This document shows positions 51,282 through 60,455 of a DNA stretch of 64,000 nt, in pieces; position 1 is the first letter of the stretch, and each line of letters begins with the position of its first letter. The notes beneath the pieces are model-generated. The model ran no database searches, was not told the origin of the DNA, and saw nothing but the letters and a program-made list of their open reading frames with translations. A program made the translations under genes and the position numbers. Origin of the DNA: Stenotrophomonas sp. Ste86 (GTDB lineage: Bacteria; Pseudomonadota; Gammaproteobacteria; Xanthomonadales; Xanthomonadaceae); contig NZ_JALJRW010000001.1 in assembly GCF_024519465.1 (NCBI RefSeq), positions 366,644 through 430,643 on the forward strand, given 5' to 3'.

Positions 51282-53420
51282 ATGACCCGCCCACCACTTC
51301 GCCCCTCCGCCCTGGGCCTGTCCCTGACCCTCGCCTGCCTTTCGGCCCACGCCGCTCCCCCCTCCTCCACCGATGTGCAGCAGCTTGACGCAGTGCAGGT
51401 GCTCGGCCGCGCCCAGACCCTCTACCGGGTGGACGACGCCACGGTGGGCACGCGGACGGACACGCCGCTGGCGCTGGTGCCGCAGTCCATCCAGGTGGTA
51501 CCGCGTGAGCTGATTGAAGACCAGGCGGCCCGCCAGATCACCGATTTGTACCGCAGCATCAGCGGGATCAGCTTCTTCAGCTATGCCGGCGTGACCCTGC
51601 GCGGTTTCCGCCAGGAAAACGTGCTGTATGACGGCCTGCGCGGCGACCCCTATGCCGGCTTTTCGGTGCCGCAGCTGTTCAACATCGAGCGCGTGGAAGT
51701 CCTGAAGGGACCGGCCGGGGCCCTGTACGGCGGCGGTGATGCCGGGGGCGTCATCAACTACGTGACGCGCAAGCCCAAAGCCACGCCCGAGCGCCGCATC
51801 GAACTGCAGGCCGGCAACAACGATTTCCGGGCTGCGTCGATCGAGGCCACCGGGCCGCTGAACACCGCCGGCAGCGTGCGCTACCGCGCCGGGCTGTATG
51901 GCGACACCGAACAGGGCGTGCGCTGGAACGCGGACAGCGAAAGCGTGATCGGTGATGCGTCGCTGGCCTTCGACGTGGGCGACACCGGCGAGTTGACCCT
52001 GCAGTTCACCGACATCACCCAGAACCTGGGCGGCAACCGCCTGCGTGGCGTGCCGGTGGACGACAACGGCAGTTTTCTCACCGACCGTCGCTGGAACCAC
52101 AACGAAGCCAGCGACTTTCTCGACATGCGCGCCAAGGTTGCGCTGGCGCAGTACCGCTTCTCGCCCAGCACCAACCTGGACGTGGATGTGGGTGCACGCT
52201 GGTTCGAGAACAACGAACATCAGATTTACCACGAGCCGATGGGGCTGATCGACCGCAACCGCGACGGCGTGCCCGAGTGGATGACCCGCCAGCTGCGCAA
52301 CCAGATCCGCGACAACGATGCATTCACCGCCAACGCCAATGCGGTGTGGCGCGTCAGCACCGGCAGCATCGAGCACAAGGTGCTGTTCGGTGCCGATGTG
52401 TACCAGCAGGATGCCGACTTCACCGCGCAGACCGCCAACAGCGCGGATCTGGCGCGGGGTGCTGGCCCGGTGCCGGGCATCGACCTGTTCAACCCGGTGT
52501 ATGGCGCAAGTTCGTGGCGCGACTACAACCTGGCCGCCCTGCCCTGGCGCAGTACGAGCACGCGCAGCAAGCGCTATGGCGGTTACCTGCAGGACGAGCT
52601 GACGCTGACCCCGCGCTGGCATGTGCTGGCCGGACTGCGCTGGGATGGCTTCAAGGACGATGACCGCGTTGCCGGCACCCGCGTGGACGGCAACGACATC
52701 AGCTGGCGTCTGGGCAGCACGTATACCGTGCGGGAAGGCGTGAATGTCTACGCCAACATCGCCAGCGGCTTCATGCCCCAGAGCGCGGCCAACCAGAGCG
52801 CCGAGGCGGGCGGCCCGTTCGATGCCGAGCGCAGCAAACAATGGGAAGTCGGGTTGAAATCCCTGCTGGCCGAGCGCGTCACTCTTAACCTGGCCGCGTA
52901 CCGGATCGACCGCAGCAATATCGTGCAGGCCACCGGCGAGATCGTGGACGGCGTCAACCAGCTGGCCGCCCTGGGCCTGGTGCGCAGTACGGGCATGGAG
53001 CTGGATCTGCTGGCCGATGTCACCGACCGCTGGGTGCTCAACCTGACCTACGCCTACAACGATGCGCGGGTGAAGGATGCCGGCAGCAACGGCATCACCA
53101 ATGCCTCCGGCGATCGCTTCGCCAATGCGCCGCAGAACAAGCTCGGTCTGTGGACGCGCTACGACCTGCCGGCGATCAACTCCGCCATCGGCTTTGGCGC
53201 CGACTACGTGGATGAGCGCGTCAGCCTGGATGGCCAACGGGTCAAGCCGTACACCGTGTTCGACATGAGCTGGAAGACGCAGTGGCAGCAGTGGCAGTTC
53301 CAGGCCAACGTCAAAAACCTGTTCGACAAGGTCTATGCGGCCAGTGGCTTCACCGAGCGCACCGGCCACTTCCCGGGTGAGCCACGCCGCGTGTACGTGC
53401 AAGCGGCGTACGCCTTCTGA
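51282..53420 (+). CDS. TonB-dependent siderophore receptor
   Basis: A 712-residue outer-membrane receptor with a signal peptide (to about residue 25), a plug domain of the FpvA/FhuA type (LALVPQSIQVVPRELIEDQAARQITDLYRSISGIS; FNIERVEVLKGPAGALYGGGDAGGVINYVTRKP) and a barrel ending RRVYVQAAYAF with terminal Phe. The plug signature is that of the siderophore-receptor family. Followed 8 bp later by a PepSY protein, the usual partner for siderophore iron release or reduction. Confidence 0.95.
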   Translation: MTRPPLRPSALGLSLTLACLSAHAAPPSSTDVQQLDAVQVLGRAQTLYRVDDATVGTRTDTPLALVPQSIQVVPRELIEDQAARQITDLYRSISGISFFSYAGVTLRGFRQENVLYDGLRGDPYAGFSVPQLFNIERVEVLKGPAGALYGGGDAGGVINYVTRKPKATPERRIELQAGNNDFRAASIEATGPLNTAGSVRYRAGLYGDTEQGVRWNADSESVIGDASLAFDVGDTGELTLQFTDITQNLGGNRLRGVPVDDNGSFLTDRRWNHNEASDFLDMRAKVALAQYRFSPSTNLDVDVGARWFENNEHQIYHEPMGLIDRNRDGVPEWMTRQLRNQIRDNDAFTANANAVWRVSTGSIEHKVLFGADVYQQDADFTAQTANSADLARGAGPVPGIDLFNPVYGASSWRDYNLAALPWRSTSTRSKRYGGYLQDELTLTPRWHVLAGLRWDGFKDDDRVAGTRVDGNDISWRLGSTYTVREGVNVYANIASGFMPQSAANQSAEAGGPFDAERSKQWEVGLKSLLAERVTLNLAAYRIDRSNIVQATGEIVDGVNQLAALGLVRSTGMELDLLADVTDRWVLNLTYAYNDARVKDAGSNGITNASGDRFANAPQNKLGLWTRYDLPAINSAIGFGADYVDERVSLDGQRVKPYTVFDMSWKTQWQQWQFQANVKNLFDKVYAASGFTERTGHFPGEPRRVYVQAAYAF

Positions 53421-53428
53421 GCCCGCCC

Positions 53429-54559
53429 ATGCGCCAGCCTACGCCAGCGCCCCCCAACCGCCCTGCACGCAGCGGGAGTGGGCGCCGGCTGTGGTTCGAC
53501 CTGCACAGCTGGCTCGGCCTGAAGCTCTGCCTGTTCATGGGCTTTGTCTGCCTCACCGGCACGCTGGCGGTGTTCTCGCAGGAGATCGACTGGCTGCTGC
53601 ACGCCCCCATGCGCGTGGCCGATGGGGGTGAGCAGGCCGGCTGGGGGCCGGTCATCCATGCCGCGCAGGCGGCACATCCGGACTGGGAGCTGGAAGGCAT
53701 CTCCGCCGGCCACACACGCCTGTTCGCGGCGCGCGCGCAGATGCGCCTGCCCGATGGCAAACGACGCTTTGTGTGGGTCAACCCGTATACCGCGCAGGTG
53801 ACCGGCGACACGGGCTGGTTCAATACGCAGCGGCTGCTGCGCAACACCCACCGCCACCTGATGCTGCCGGTGGCCTGGGGCGTGCCACTGGTGGCGGCGC
53901 TGTCCATCCCGTTGCTGCTGTCGCTGTTGAGCAGCCTGTACATCTACAAGAAGTGGTGGCGCGGTTTCTTCAAACGGCCCGACCCCTCACGACCGCGCCG
54001 CCTGTGGGGCGATGTCCACCGCTTGGCCGGGGTGTGGTCACTCTGGTTTCTGCTGCTGATCGGGTTGACCGGGGCGTGGTATCTGATCGAATCCCTTGGC
54101 GGCGATGCACCGGCCGCGCCGACCATGCGACTGGCCAAGGGCGATGACCGCGTTGCCGCCGTCGACCCGGCCGCCGTCGACGCCGCTGTGCAGACCGTCC
54201 GCCAGCAATGGCCCCGCCTTCACATCCTCGGCGCCATTCCCGCACGCGATGGCGGGAGCATCCTGTTCCTGGGGGAGGCCGACGCCTGGCTGGTGCGGGA
54301 GCGGGCCAACAACATCGCCGTGGACCTGCGCACCGGGCACGTGATCGGCATGCATGACGGCCGTGCGCTGGGGGTCCATCAGCGCATCGCCGAAATGGCC
54401 GACCCCCTGCACTTCGGCAGCTTCGGCGGTTGGCCCATCCGACTCCTGTGGTTGCTGGCCGGCACGCTGTTGACCGGGCTGTGCTTCACCGGCGTGTATC
54501 TCTACGGACTTCGCACAGTGGATTCGCTGCGATCAGCAGCCAAAAGGCGGCAGACATGA
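53429..54559 (+). CDS. PepSY-associated transmembrane protein
   Basis: A 376-residue inner-membrane protein with PepSY_TM topology: LHSWLGLKLCLFMGFVCLTGTLAVFSQEIDW, VPLVAALSIPLLLSLLSSLYIYKKWW, RLAGVWSLWFLLLIGLTGAWYLIE and a C-terminal helix. It is second in the siderophore receptor operon and overlaps a 41-codon gene by 4 bp. Likely helps ferric-siderophore reduction or iron release in the periplasm; inferred from context. Confidence 0.92.
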   Translation: MRQPTPAPPNRPARSGSGRRLWFDLHSWLGLKLCLFMGFVCLTGTLAVFSQEIDWLLHAPMRVADGGEQAGWGPVIHAAQAAHPDWELEGISAGHTRLFAARAQMRLPDGKRRFVWVNPYTAQVTGDTGWFNTQRLLRNTHRHLMLPVAWGVPLVAALSIPLLLSLLSSLYIYKKWWRGFFKRPDPSRPRRLWGDVHRLAGVWSLWFLLLIGLTGAWYLIESLGGDAPAAPTMRLAKGDDRVAAVDPAAVDAAVQTVRQQWPRLHILGAIPARDGGSILFLGEADAWLVRERANNIAVDLRTGHVIGMHDGRALGVHQRIAEMADPLHFGSFGGWPIRLLWLLAGTLLTGLCFTGVYLYGLRTVDSLRSAAKRRQT

Positions 54560-54681
54560 GTCATGAAAAACTGCCCGGCCCTTGGCGCGCGGCGTGGCAC
54601 GGCATGGGACGTTGGCGATGGCTGTGGCTGGCCCTGCTGCTGGTGTGGGCGTCGCTGGTGCCGCTGGAGGCCATGAAGTAG
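54556..54681 (+). CDS. Small membrane protein overlapping the PepSY gene
   Basis: 41 codons: MSHEKLPGPWRAAWHGMGRWRWLWLALLLVWASLVPLEAMK, a short Trp-rich leader and one hydrophobic helix. The ATG overlaps the PepSY stop (ATGA), so translation is probably coupled. No family recognised by eye. A role as accessory subunit of the PepSY protein is a guess. Confidence 0.6.
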   Translation: MSHEKLPGPWRAAWHGMGRWRWLWLALLLVWASLVPLEAMK

Positions 54682-54842
54682 CGGGGCCTCACCCGTCTGG
54701 ACGAGCTGAATTAACTACGTCCAGCACAACGTGGATCGATTGCGCGTTTGGCCAGCCCATGACGTCGAGTGGCCATGCCGGTGCTGGTCATACATCGTCA
54801 AGGCGACAGTGGCATGCTGCATGTTCGTGCGGGAGATCAACG

Positions 54843-55205
54843 ATGCGGATAACGGGAAATATTCTTGCAGCGAGCGCTGTCACGCTGAAGGTCGGCGTGG
54901 TGTTCTGGGTGCTGGTGGCCTGGCGGACACCGGGGGGCGAGCCGTGGGATGCGCCTGCGTTCTGGACGGTCGTCTATCCCATCGCATTGGGCATCGCCGC
55001 AGTGCTGGGTGCCTGTTTCCCCCGGCAGGCGTGGCTGTGGGGACTGCTGCTCATGGTGCTGCAGGTGCCGGTGGTGGCCGTGACGTCTGGCTTTGGCCCG
55101 TTGTTGCTGGCCGGACTGGTATACGCACTGGTGCTGGCGGTGCCTGCGATGGCTATCGCGGCGGCGGCCGGGGCGCTCCGTCGCCACCTGCATGGGATGG
55201 CTTGA
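54843..55205 (+). CDS. Hypothetical polytopic membrane protein
   Basis: A 120-residue protein with about four hydrophobic helices (SAVTLKVGVVFWVLVAW, FWTVVYPIALGIAAVLGACF, WLWGLLLMVLQVPVVAV, LLLAGLVYALVLAVPAMAIAAAAG). ATG 54843 follows GGGAGATC. No family recognised. Standalone, 161 bp after the PepSY operon. Confidence 0.7.
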   Translation: MRITGNILAASAVTLKVGVVFWVLVAWRTPGGEPWDAPAFWTVVYPIALGIAAVLGACFPRQAWLWGLLLMVLQVPVVAVTSGFGPLLLAGLVYALVLAVPAMAIAAAAGALRRHLHGMA

Positions 55206-55254
55206 GAGGCACGCGCCCAACGCCGCGCTAGTCGTGATTACGCAGCAAGGGCGC

Positions 55255-55950
55255 TCAGCGCCTCGCCGGCTGCCACCCTGCTCGCATTGCATCCGAAGGG
55301 CTGCAGAACATGCGCTCGCCGCGGCTCAAGTCGATGCGCGTGCGCGCGTAGTCCCGCTGGCCCGGCACGTGGTAGATCTTCTTGCCCTCGCGGGAGATGT
55401 TGCCCTTGATGCGGCATCCGCCCGGCGCCGGCTGCGCGGCCACCGGGGCTGATCGTACCGTCTGGTCACGCTTGCTGCGACGGTAGTCAGCGGGCATCTG
55501 AAACGGCCCCTGCCAGAGGTTTTGCCGGTGCTGGCGCGCGTCGGCTTCGTCTGCGATGAATGCCGTCGCGTATTGGCGATAGGCGACCGCCCAACCGGAG
55601 CGCACCATCCACCGATTGACCGACTCACCCCGAACAAAGCACTCCGCCACCACCCTGCCGTAGCGGTCCGTGTCCTTGGGCAGGCAACGAACGGTCTGGT
55701 CCAGCAGATAGCCGTCCAGCGCGGCGGCGGACCGCCGGCCACAGGGCCAAGCGCGCCCATTTTTGGTGGTGCATTGCTGCGCGCTTTCCGGGGCATCGAC
55801 TCCCCACAGGCGGATGCGCTGCTTGGCCACGGTGACGGTGTCCCCATCCGTGACCGTCGCGCGGCCGACCAGCTCTGCTGCGACACCAGGAACCGAAGCA
55901 AAAACCAACAACAAACCCACCATACCTTTCAACACCATCAACAACGACAT
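55255..55950 (-). CDS. Secreted thermonuclease-family protein
   Basis: A 231-residue Staphylococcal-nuclease-type protein with a signal peptide (MVGLLLVFASVPGVAA). The SNc domain (VTDGDTVTVAKQRIRLWGVDAPE, KDTDRYGRVVAECF, SGWAVAYRQY) contains the Asp/Arg/Glu positions of the active site. The C-terminal ~50 residues (GCRIKGNISREGKKIYHVPGQRDYARTRIDLSRGERMFCSPSDAMRAGW) form the small 'sunset'-type domain seen in related exported nucleases. Probably degrades extracellular or periplasmic DNA/RNA. Single gene. Confidence 0.9.
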   Translation of the reverse strand: MSLLMVLKGMVGLLLVFASVPGVAAELVGRATVTDGDTVTVAKQRIRLWGVDAPESAQQCTTKNGRAWPCGRRSAAALDGYLLDQTVRCLPKDTDRYGRVVAECFVRGESVNRWMVRSGWAVAYRQYATAFIADEADARQHRQNLWQGPFQMPADYRRSKRDQTVRSAPVAAQPAPGGCRIKGNISREGKKIYHVPGQRDYARTRIDLSRGERMFCSPSDAMRAGWQPARR

Positions 55951-56151
55951 CCTCTAAGCGCATGCTCGGTGCGAGCGCGAGTACAAACACGGGCGCACAC
56001 TTTAACGGAAGTGGAACAGGGACGCCGATTACATCGAGAGTCCTTCAATCCCTGCTTGCGTTCCTGGCGTGGTCGCCGCCGGTCTCCTCTACGACAAAAT
56101 AGATCCAAGGCGTGTTTAGCGATCACGAGGACAGCCTGGGGCGGATGTCGA

Positions 56152-57399
56152 CTAAATATGAAACGCCGGACCTGCCGACAACGTCGGCGCGTTCACCCTG
56201 ACTCGCAACGCGATGAGCAGGCTGGCAAGGAGCATTACTGCGGCAGCGACGGTGAGGACTGCAACGATGCCCCCCAGCCCGAACACCAGGCCGCCCAATG
56301 CGGCTCCCGCAGCGATGGAGGACTGCACCGCTGCGACCACCATCCCGCCGGCACTCTCGGCCTGATCGGGCACCGCACGCGCGACCCAGCTCGACCAGGC
56401 AACGGGCACGCCACCGAAGGCCAGGCCCCAGAGCGCAACCAGGATCGATAGCCCGCCAACGCCCACCGGCAACAGGAGCATGCCCAGAGCGGCTACGCCC
56501 ACCAAGGCGGGCATGATCACCAACGTGACTTTCAAACTGCGCTCCATAAGCCAACCGGCCAGTAATGTGCCGACAAAATTCGCCACACCGAACCCGAGCA
56601 GGATCAGCGCCAGGCCATCAGCGCTCATCTGCCCCAGGCTCTCCAACGTGGGGCGGATGTAGGTGAAGAGCGAGTACTGACCGGTGTGTGCCAGAACGCA
56701 GCCCAGCATGCCGATTGCAATGCCTGGCCGGCGCAGGAGCCCCACCACCGAGTCGGGGACTGCCGCCTTGCGCGGGGCCATGCGGGGCAGCGTGAACCAC
56801 TGGAACGCAAACGTGAGTCCACCTACCGCCGTCGCCGCCCAGAAGGCGCTGCGCCAGCCCAGCAGCCCGCCCAGGTAGCTCCCCAAAGGAACGGAAACCA
56901 CCGTGCCGACCGCAATCCCGCTGAAGATGATGGACAGCGCGCGAGGCACGCGCTGCGGCGGCACCAACCGCATGGCCACGGCCGCTGCCATGCTCCAGAA
57001 ACCGCCCAGCGCGACGCCCAGAAGGACGCGCATCACCAGCAGGACGCCCATGCTGGACGACAATGCCACCAAGGCGTTGGAGAGGATCATCAGAGCCGTG
57101 AAACTCAACAGCACCAGCCGCCTGTCTATCGAGCGGGTCAGTCGCGGCACAAGCAGGCCAGCGAACAAGGCCACGACCGCAGTAACCGTCACGGCTTGAC
57201 CGGCCAGCGCCTCCGACACCCCCAGGTCCGCCGCCATCGGCGTCAACAGGCTGGCAGGCAGATATTCGGCCGTGAGCAGCCCGAAAACACCCATGGCCAG
57301 CGAAAACACGGCCACCCATGCCGATGAAGACGGCTCCGCGCTATCCGTGGCCACAGAATCACGCGCGCCTGCAGCATCAACTACGTTATTGCTCATCAA
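56152..57399 (-). CDS. MFS exporter (NepI/AraJ-like)
   Basis: A 415-residue twelve-helix transporter (FSLAMGVFGLLTAEYLPASLLTPMAADLGVSEALAGQAVT) with the motif LVPRLTRSIDRRLVLL after helix 2. Divergent from an AraC regulator with a 100-bp gap. A second, damaged copy of its C-terminal part lies at the end of the window (63826-64000), about 90% identical in DNA by eye. Substrate unknown. Confidence 0.9.
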   Translation of the reverse strand: MMSNNVVDAAGARDSVATDSAEPSSSAWVAVFSLAMGVFGLLTAEYLPASLLTPMAADLGVSEALAGQAVTVTAVVALFAGLLVPRLTRSIDRRLVLLSFTALMILSNALVALSSSMGVLLVMRVLLGVALGGFWSMAAAVAMRLVPPQRVPRALSIIFSGIAVGTVVSVPLGSYLGGLLGWRSAFWAATAVGGLTFAFQWFTLPRMAPRKAAVPDSVVGLLRRPGIAIGMLGCVLAHTGQYSLFTYIRPTLESLGQMSADGLALILLGFGVANFVGTLLAGWLMERSLKVTLVIMPALVGVAALGMLLLPVGVGGLSILVALWGLAFGGVPVAWSSWVARAVPDQAESAGGMVVAAVQSSIAAGAALGGLVFGLGGIVAVLTVAAAVMLLASLLIALRVRVNAPTLSAGPAFHI

Positions 57400-57499
57400 A
57401 GATCCCAGTGCATTCGTGCAGCCGAGAGTTTAGGGAGCCATGCCAGGATGATCTATGATTGTCCAACCTGTATTTTTGATCGAACCCCCGAGCCGTCTC

Positions 57500-58465
57500 A
57501 TGAGCCACGCTACACCCCAGCCCACGGATCTGATCAACGAGCTGCTGACCGGCATGCGGCTGCATGGCGTCCAATACCGGCGCATTCAGACCGGGCCGAC
57601 CTTTGGTCTTGGATTTCCGCCAAAGCCAGGCCATGCCTATTTCCATTACCTGGCAGTGGGCACCGCGATTCTGCGTGGCGCGGACGGCAGCCAACACCTT
57701 CTCTCTGCCGGGGACGTCGTGCTTCTTCCCCGCGGAGAAGGCCACGCGTTGTTGTCTGGCGAGGACCATCCGGTCCAGTGCCTGGAAACGATAGACGCCG
57801 CCCCACTAGGCGACACGGTGAGTGGCATAGACACGTGCCCGAGCACCCATGCCGTGCCAAGCGCGGTGCTCTTCCACGGATGCATGGTGTTCGATCTGGG
57901 CGGCATGCAAGGGTTGAGCAAGTTGATGCCGGCGGTGATGTTGGCCGATGGCAACGCCGCTCACTTTCCTGGGCTGTTGCCGATCGTCGACGCGATGAAG
58001 CGCGAGGTGTGTTCCGGTCGCATCGGATTTGCAGGAATACTCGCCCGGCTGGCGGATGCAGTGGCCGCCATGATCGTGCGTGACTGGGTCGAGCGCGGTT
58101 GCGACGGCGCATCCGGCCTGGTCATGGCCATGCGCGACCCGCGCCTATCGCTGTCGTTGCTTGCCCTGCACAGAGACCCTGGGCGTGACTGGACCGTTGA
58201 AGCGCTCGCTGCAGAATCCAACATCTCACGTTCTGTCTTTGCAGACCGGTTCCAGACCGTCATTGGAACCGCGCCCCTGCGGTACGTGACTGAGCTGCGA
58301 ATGCAGTTGGCAAGTCAATGGCTGACCCACCAGAGCCTGTCCATCGAGGTCGTGGCAGAGCGCCTGGGCTACGCCTCGCAGGCAGCGTTCAGTCGTGCCT
58401 ACAAGCGCGTCATGGGGCACTCTCCTGGCGCGACTCGGCGCGGGCGCGCCTTGGCCTCGGCATAG
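57500..58465 (+). CDS. AraC-family regulator (Cupin_6 type)
   Basis: A 321-residue regulator with an N-terminal cupin (QTGPTFGLGFPPKPGHAYFHYLAVGTAILRG...VVLLPRGEGHALLSGEDHP) and a C-terminal AraC HTH pair (LAAESNISRSVFADRFQTVIGTAPLRYVTELRMQLA; VVAERLGYASQAAFSRAYKRVMGHSPG). The ATG at 57500 is preferred, but 57455 (15 codons earlier) is also possible. Divergent from the MFS exporter it probably controls. Confidence 0.9.
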   Translation: MSHATPQPTDLINELLTGMRLHGVQYRRIQTGPTFGLGFPPKPGHAYFHYLAVGTAILRGADGSQHLLSAGDVVLLPRGEGHALLSGEDHPVQCLETIDAAPLGDTVSGIDTCPSTHAVPSAVLFHGCMVFDLGGMQGLSKLMPAVMLADGNAAHFPGLLPIVDAMKREVCSGRIGFAGILARLADAVAAMIVRDWVERGCDGASGLVMAMRDPRLSLSLLALHRDPGRDWTVEALAAESNISRSVFADRFQTVIGTAPLRYVTELRMQLASQWLTHQSLSIEVVAERLGYASQAAFSRAYKRVMGHSPGATRRGRALASA

Positions 58466-58835
58466 GGGGAGCCAGTCCTGCCTTCGAACAATCGCCTCGC
58501 CCTTCGCGGCTTATCGCCGCTGCAAGGTCGGTACTTTGCCCGCCTTGAGCTTGGGGCAGCCGCAGACCGAGGCCGGCCGCTGCTGCGCCTGATCCTGCTT
58601 CAGGCACATAGACTTCAATCGGGCACCATGCCGTCGCCTGAGGAGAGCCACGGGATGCAAAAACCCCCGAGTTCCATCTCAACCGTCGGCATCCCCTCTG
58701 ACCCCTGCACGCCGTCCCGTGACTTCAGGGAGCCCTGCCCCATTCCGAATCCGGAAGACGGCCATCAATAGCCAAACGCACCTGTCAAAGCGTGCCATCC
58801 GAACGCGGTGCCTCGGCCAACAATAGTCAACTTGA
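58466..58835. other. Intergenic region without a clear gene
   Basis: 370 bases between the AraC gene and the convergent CPBP gene. A 90-codon minus-strand frame (58410-58682) overlaps the AraC gene end and looks like a shadow. No RNA gene, terminator or repeat recognised. Confidence 0.45.
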
Positions 58836-59516
58836 TCAATACCAACCAAGGTAGAGCGTCGCCACTCCCCACGTATCGATCAAGCCGTGCGCCAACACGA
58901 GCGACCAGAGGTTGCGCCCAGATCGGAGGTAGGCAAACCCAAAAAGTGCACCGACCAGACCCGTCACGACGATCCCCGACAGCCCTTGATTTGCATGCAT
59001 GAGGCCGAAGACCAGTCCGCCCGTCAACGACGCGGGATAGATGCGACCAGGCACCCCACCGAATAGCGCGTGAAGCTGGTGCATGAGGAACGCGCGAAAG
59101 ACGAGTTCCTCGCCGATTGCCGCACTAAGCCAAGCGCCGGCAACAAGCGTCAGTGCAGCAGGCAAATTGCCAAGCAACGGTCCGTAGCCGCTGTAGTCGG
59201 CCTTCGTGTTCGTCAGATGATCCACGAGGGGTTGAATGAGCGGGTCGACAAGGCCCACGACAATCCCGACCACCAGGGCCGTCCACGCCAGCGTCTGGCC
59301 GAGTGATCGCCGTTGCAGCCCGCAATACGACGGTGAGCGCATCTCCATCCAAACGAACGTCATGCCCAGCAGACCGACCAGGGGCATGCGCCAAGGGAAT
59401 GGGAGCCATGGAAAATATGCCAATGCAAGCACACATGCCACCAGCAGCAGCCTGATGGGCATCGCTATCCGGACGTGCGGGCGTGAGGGCACTGTCGAGT
59501 CAGAGTTGGTCTGCAT
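58836..59516 (-). CDS. CPBP-family intramembrane metalloprotease
   Basis: A 226-residue membrane protein with the three Abi/CPBP motifs: EELVFRAFL (EExxxR), VFGLMH (FxxxH) and LAHGLID (HxxxD). These form the metal-dependent protease site within the membrane, related to CAAX prenyl protease 2. Bacterial members often act in bacteriocin immunity or membrane-protein processing; the substrate is unknown. It is 63 bp downstream of thiD on the same strand. Confidence 0.9.
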   Translation of the reverse strand: MQTNSDSTVPSRPHVRIAMPIRLLLVACVLALAYFPWLPFPWRMPLVGLLGMTFVWMEMRSPSYCGLQRRSLGQTLAWTALVVGIVVGLVDPLIQPLVDHLTNTKADYSGYGPLLGNLPAALTLVAGAWLSAAIGEELVFRAFLMHQLHALFGGVPGRIYPASLTGGLVFGLMHANQGLSGIVVTGLVGALFGFAYLRSGRNLWSLVLAHGLIDTWGVATLYLGWY

Positions 59517-59579
59517 AGGGAATTCCTGGTGTCAAAGTTCAGCCATCACTTTGGGAGCGGTCTGAGTCCCTTGCAGCGA

Positions 59580-60389
59580 CTAACGCCACAAGGCGTGGAA
59601 GTGGTGGACAGGACCCTGACCATGGCCTACGTCAAGCTTCTCAGCTGCGCTTATCGCACCGCTTAGATAGGCCTTCGCCTCCCCAACTGCATCGGCTACG
59701 GGCATTTTGGGAATCAACGCGGCAAGTGCCGCCGATAGCGTGCAGCCGGTTCCATGCGTGTTGCGCGTGGCGATCCTCGGTGCGTTGAAGGTCCACCTCC
59801 CTCCATGTCCGGCCAGCAGGTCAGTGCTCTCATCACCCTTCAGGTGTCCGCCCTTCAACAGCACCCACTCGCTCCCAAGATTCACCATTGCATCCAGGGT
59901 TTGATGCATCTGCTCAATGCTGGCGGCCTCCGGCACACCAAGCAAATCGCTGGCCTCGGGCAAGTTGGGAGTGACGATCGTGCATAGCGGGAGCAGCTCA
60001 TCTCTCAGCACCGCAACCGCGTCTTCCTCCAAGAGGCGGTCACCACTTTTGGCCACCATCACTGGATCCAGAACAATAGGGCACGTGGCACGCTCGCGTA
60101 GCGTCTTGGCGATGGCTCGGGCAACGCCCGCGTTGGCAACCATGCCAATTTTGATTGCATCCACGCGCACGTCATCGAAGACAGCCTCAAGCTGTGCCTG
60201 CACGAAATCGGGGTCAAGCGCTACAAATCGCCGGACACCTTGGGTGTTTTGGGCGACAACCGCAGCAATGACAGTCATGCCATACGCACCCAGCGCTGAG
60301 AACGCTTTAAGGTCTGCTTGAATGCCGGCGCCGCCGGTGGGGTCTGTTCCTGCAATGCTCAAAACGTTGGGGATCACGTGTTCCTCCAA
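59580..60389 (-). CDS. thiD: Hydroxymethylpyrimidine (phosphate) kinase
   Basis: A 269-residue PfkB/ribokinase-fold enzyme of thiamine biosynthesis that phosphorylates HMP and HMP-P. Landmarks: SIAGTDPTGGAGIQADLKAFSALGAYGMTVIAAVVAQNTQGV, VLDPVMVAKSG, TIVTPNLPEASDLLG, and the catalytic NTHGTGCTLSAALAA with Cys/Asp-region anion hole. No TPP riboswitch was recognised upstream. Stand-alone thiD; other thi genes are not in view. Confidence 0.94.
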   Translation of the reverse strand: MEEHVIPNVLSIAGTDPTGGAGIQADLKAFSALGAYGMTVIAAVVAQNTQGVRRFVALDPDFVQAQLEAVFDDVRVDAIKIGMVANAGVARAIAKTLRERATCPIVLDPVMVAKSGDRLLEEDAVAVLRDELLPLCTIVTPNLPEASDLLGVPEAASIEQMHQTLDAMVNLGSEWVLLKGGHLKGDESTDLLAGHGGRWTFNAPRIATRNTHGTGCTLSAALAALIPKMPVADAVGEAKAYLSGAISAAEKLDVGHGQGPVHHFHALWR

Positions 60390-60455
60390 AACCCGGTCAA
60401 CCGCAGAGGCGGAGAGCTTAGCGCTAGGCGTTCGCAGGGTGAACTGCCTATTCGT

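Noticed and set aside
51252-53402. 716-codon frame antisense to the siderophore receptor
   Set aside because: Same pattern of antisense shadow; the plus-strand gene has signal peptide, plug and barrel motifs.
58410-58682. 90-codon minus-strand frame after the AraC gene
   Set aside because: Overlaps the end of a confident gene on the other strand and has no motif or clear start signal.
60390-60455. Possible TPP riboswitch upstream of thiD
   Set aside because: The region before the ATG is too short and lacks the conserved THI-box core (CUGAGA, ACCUGA).
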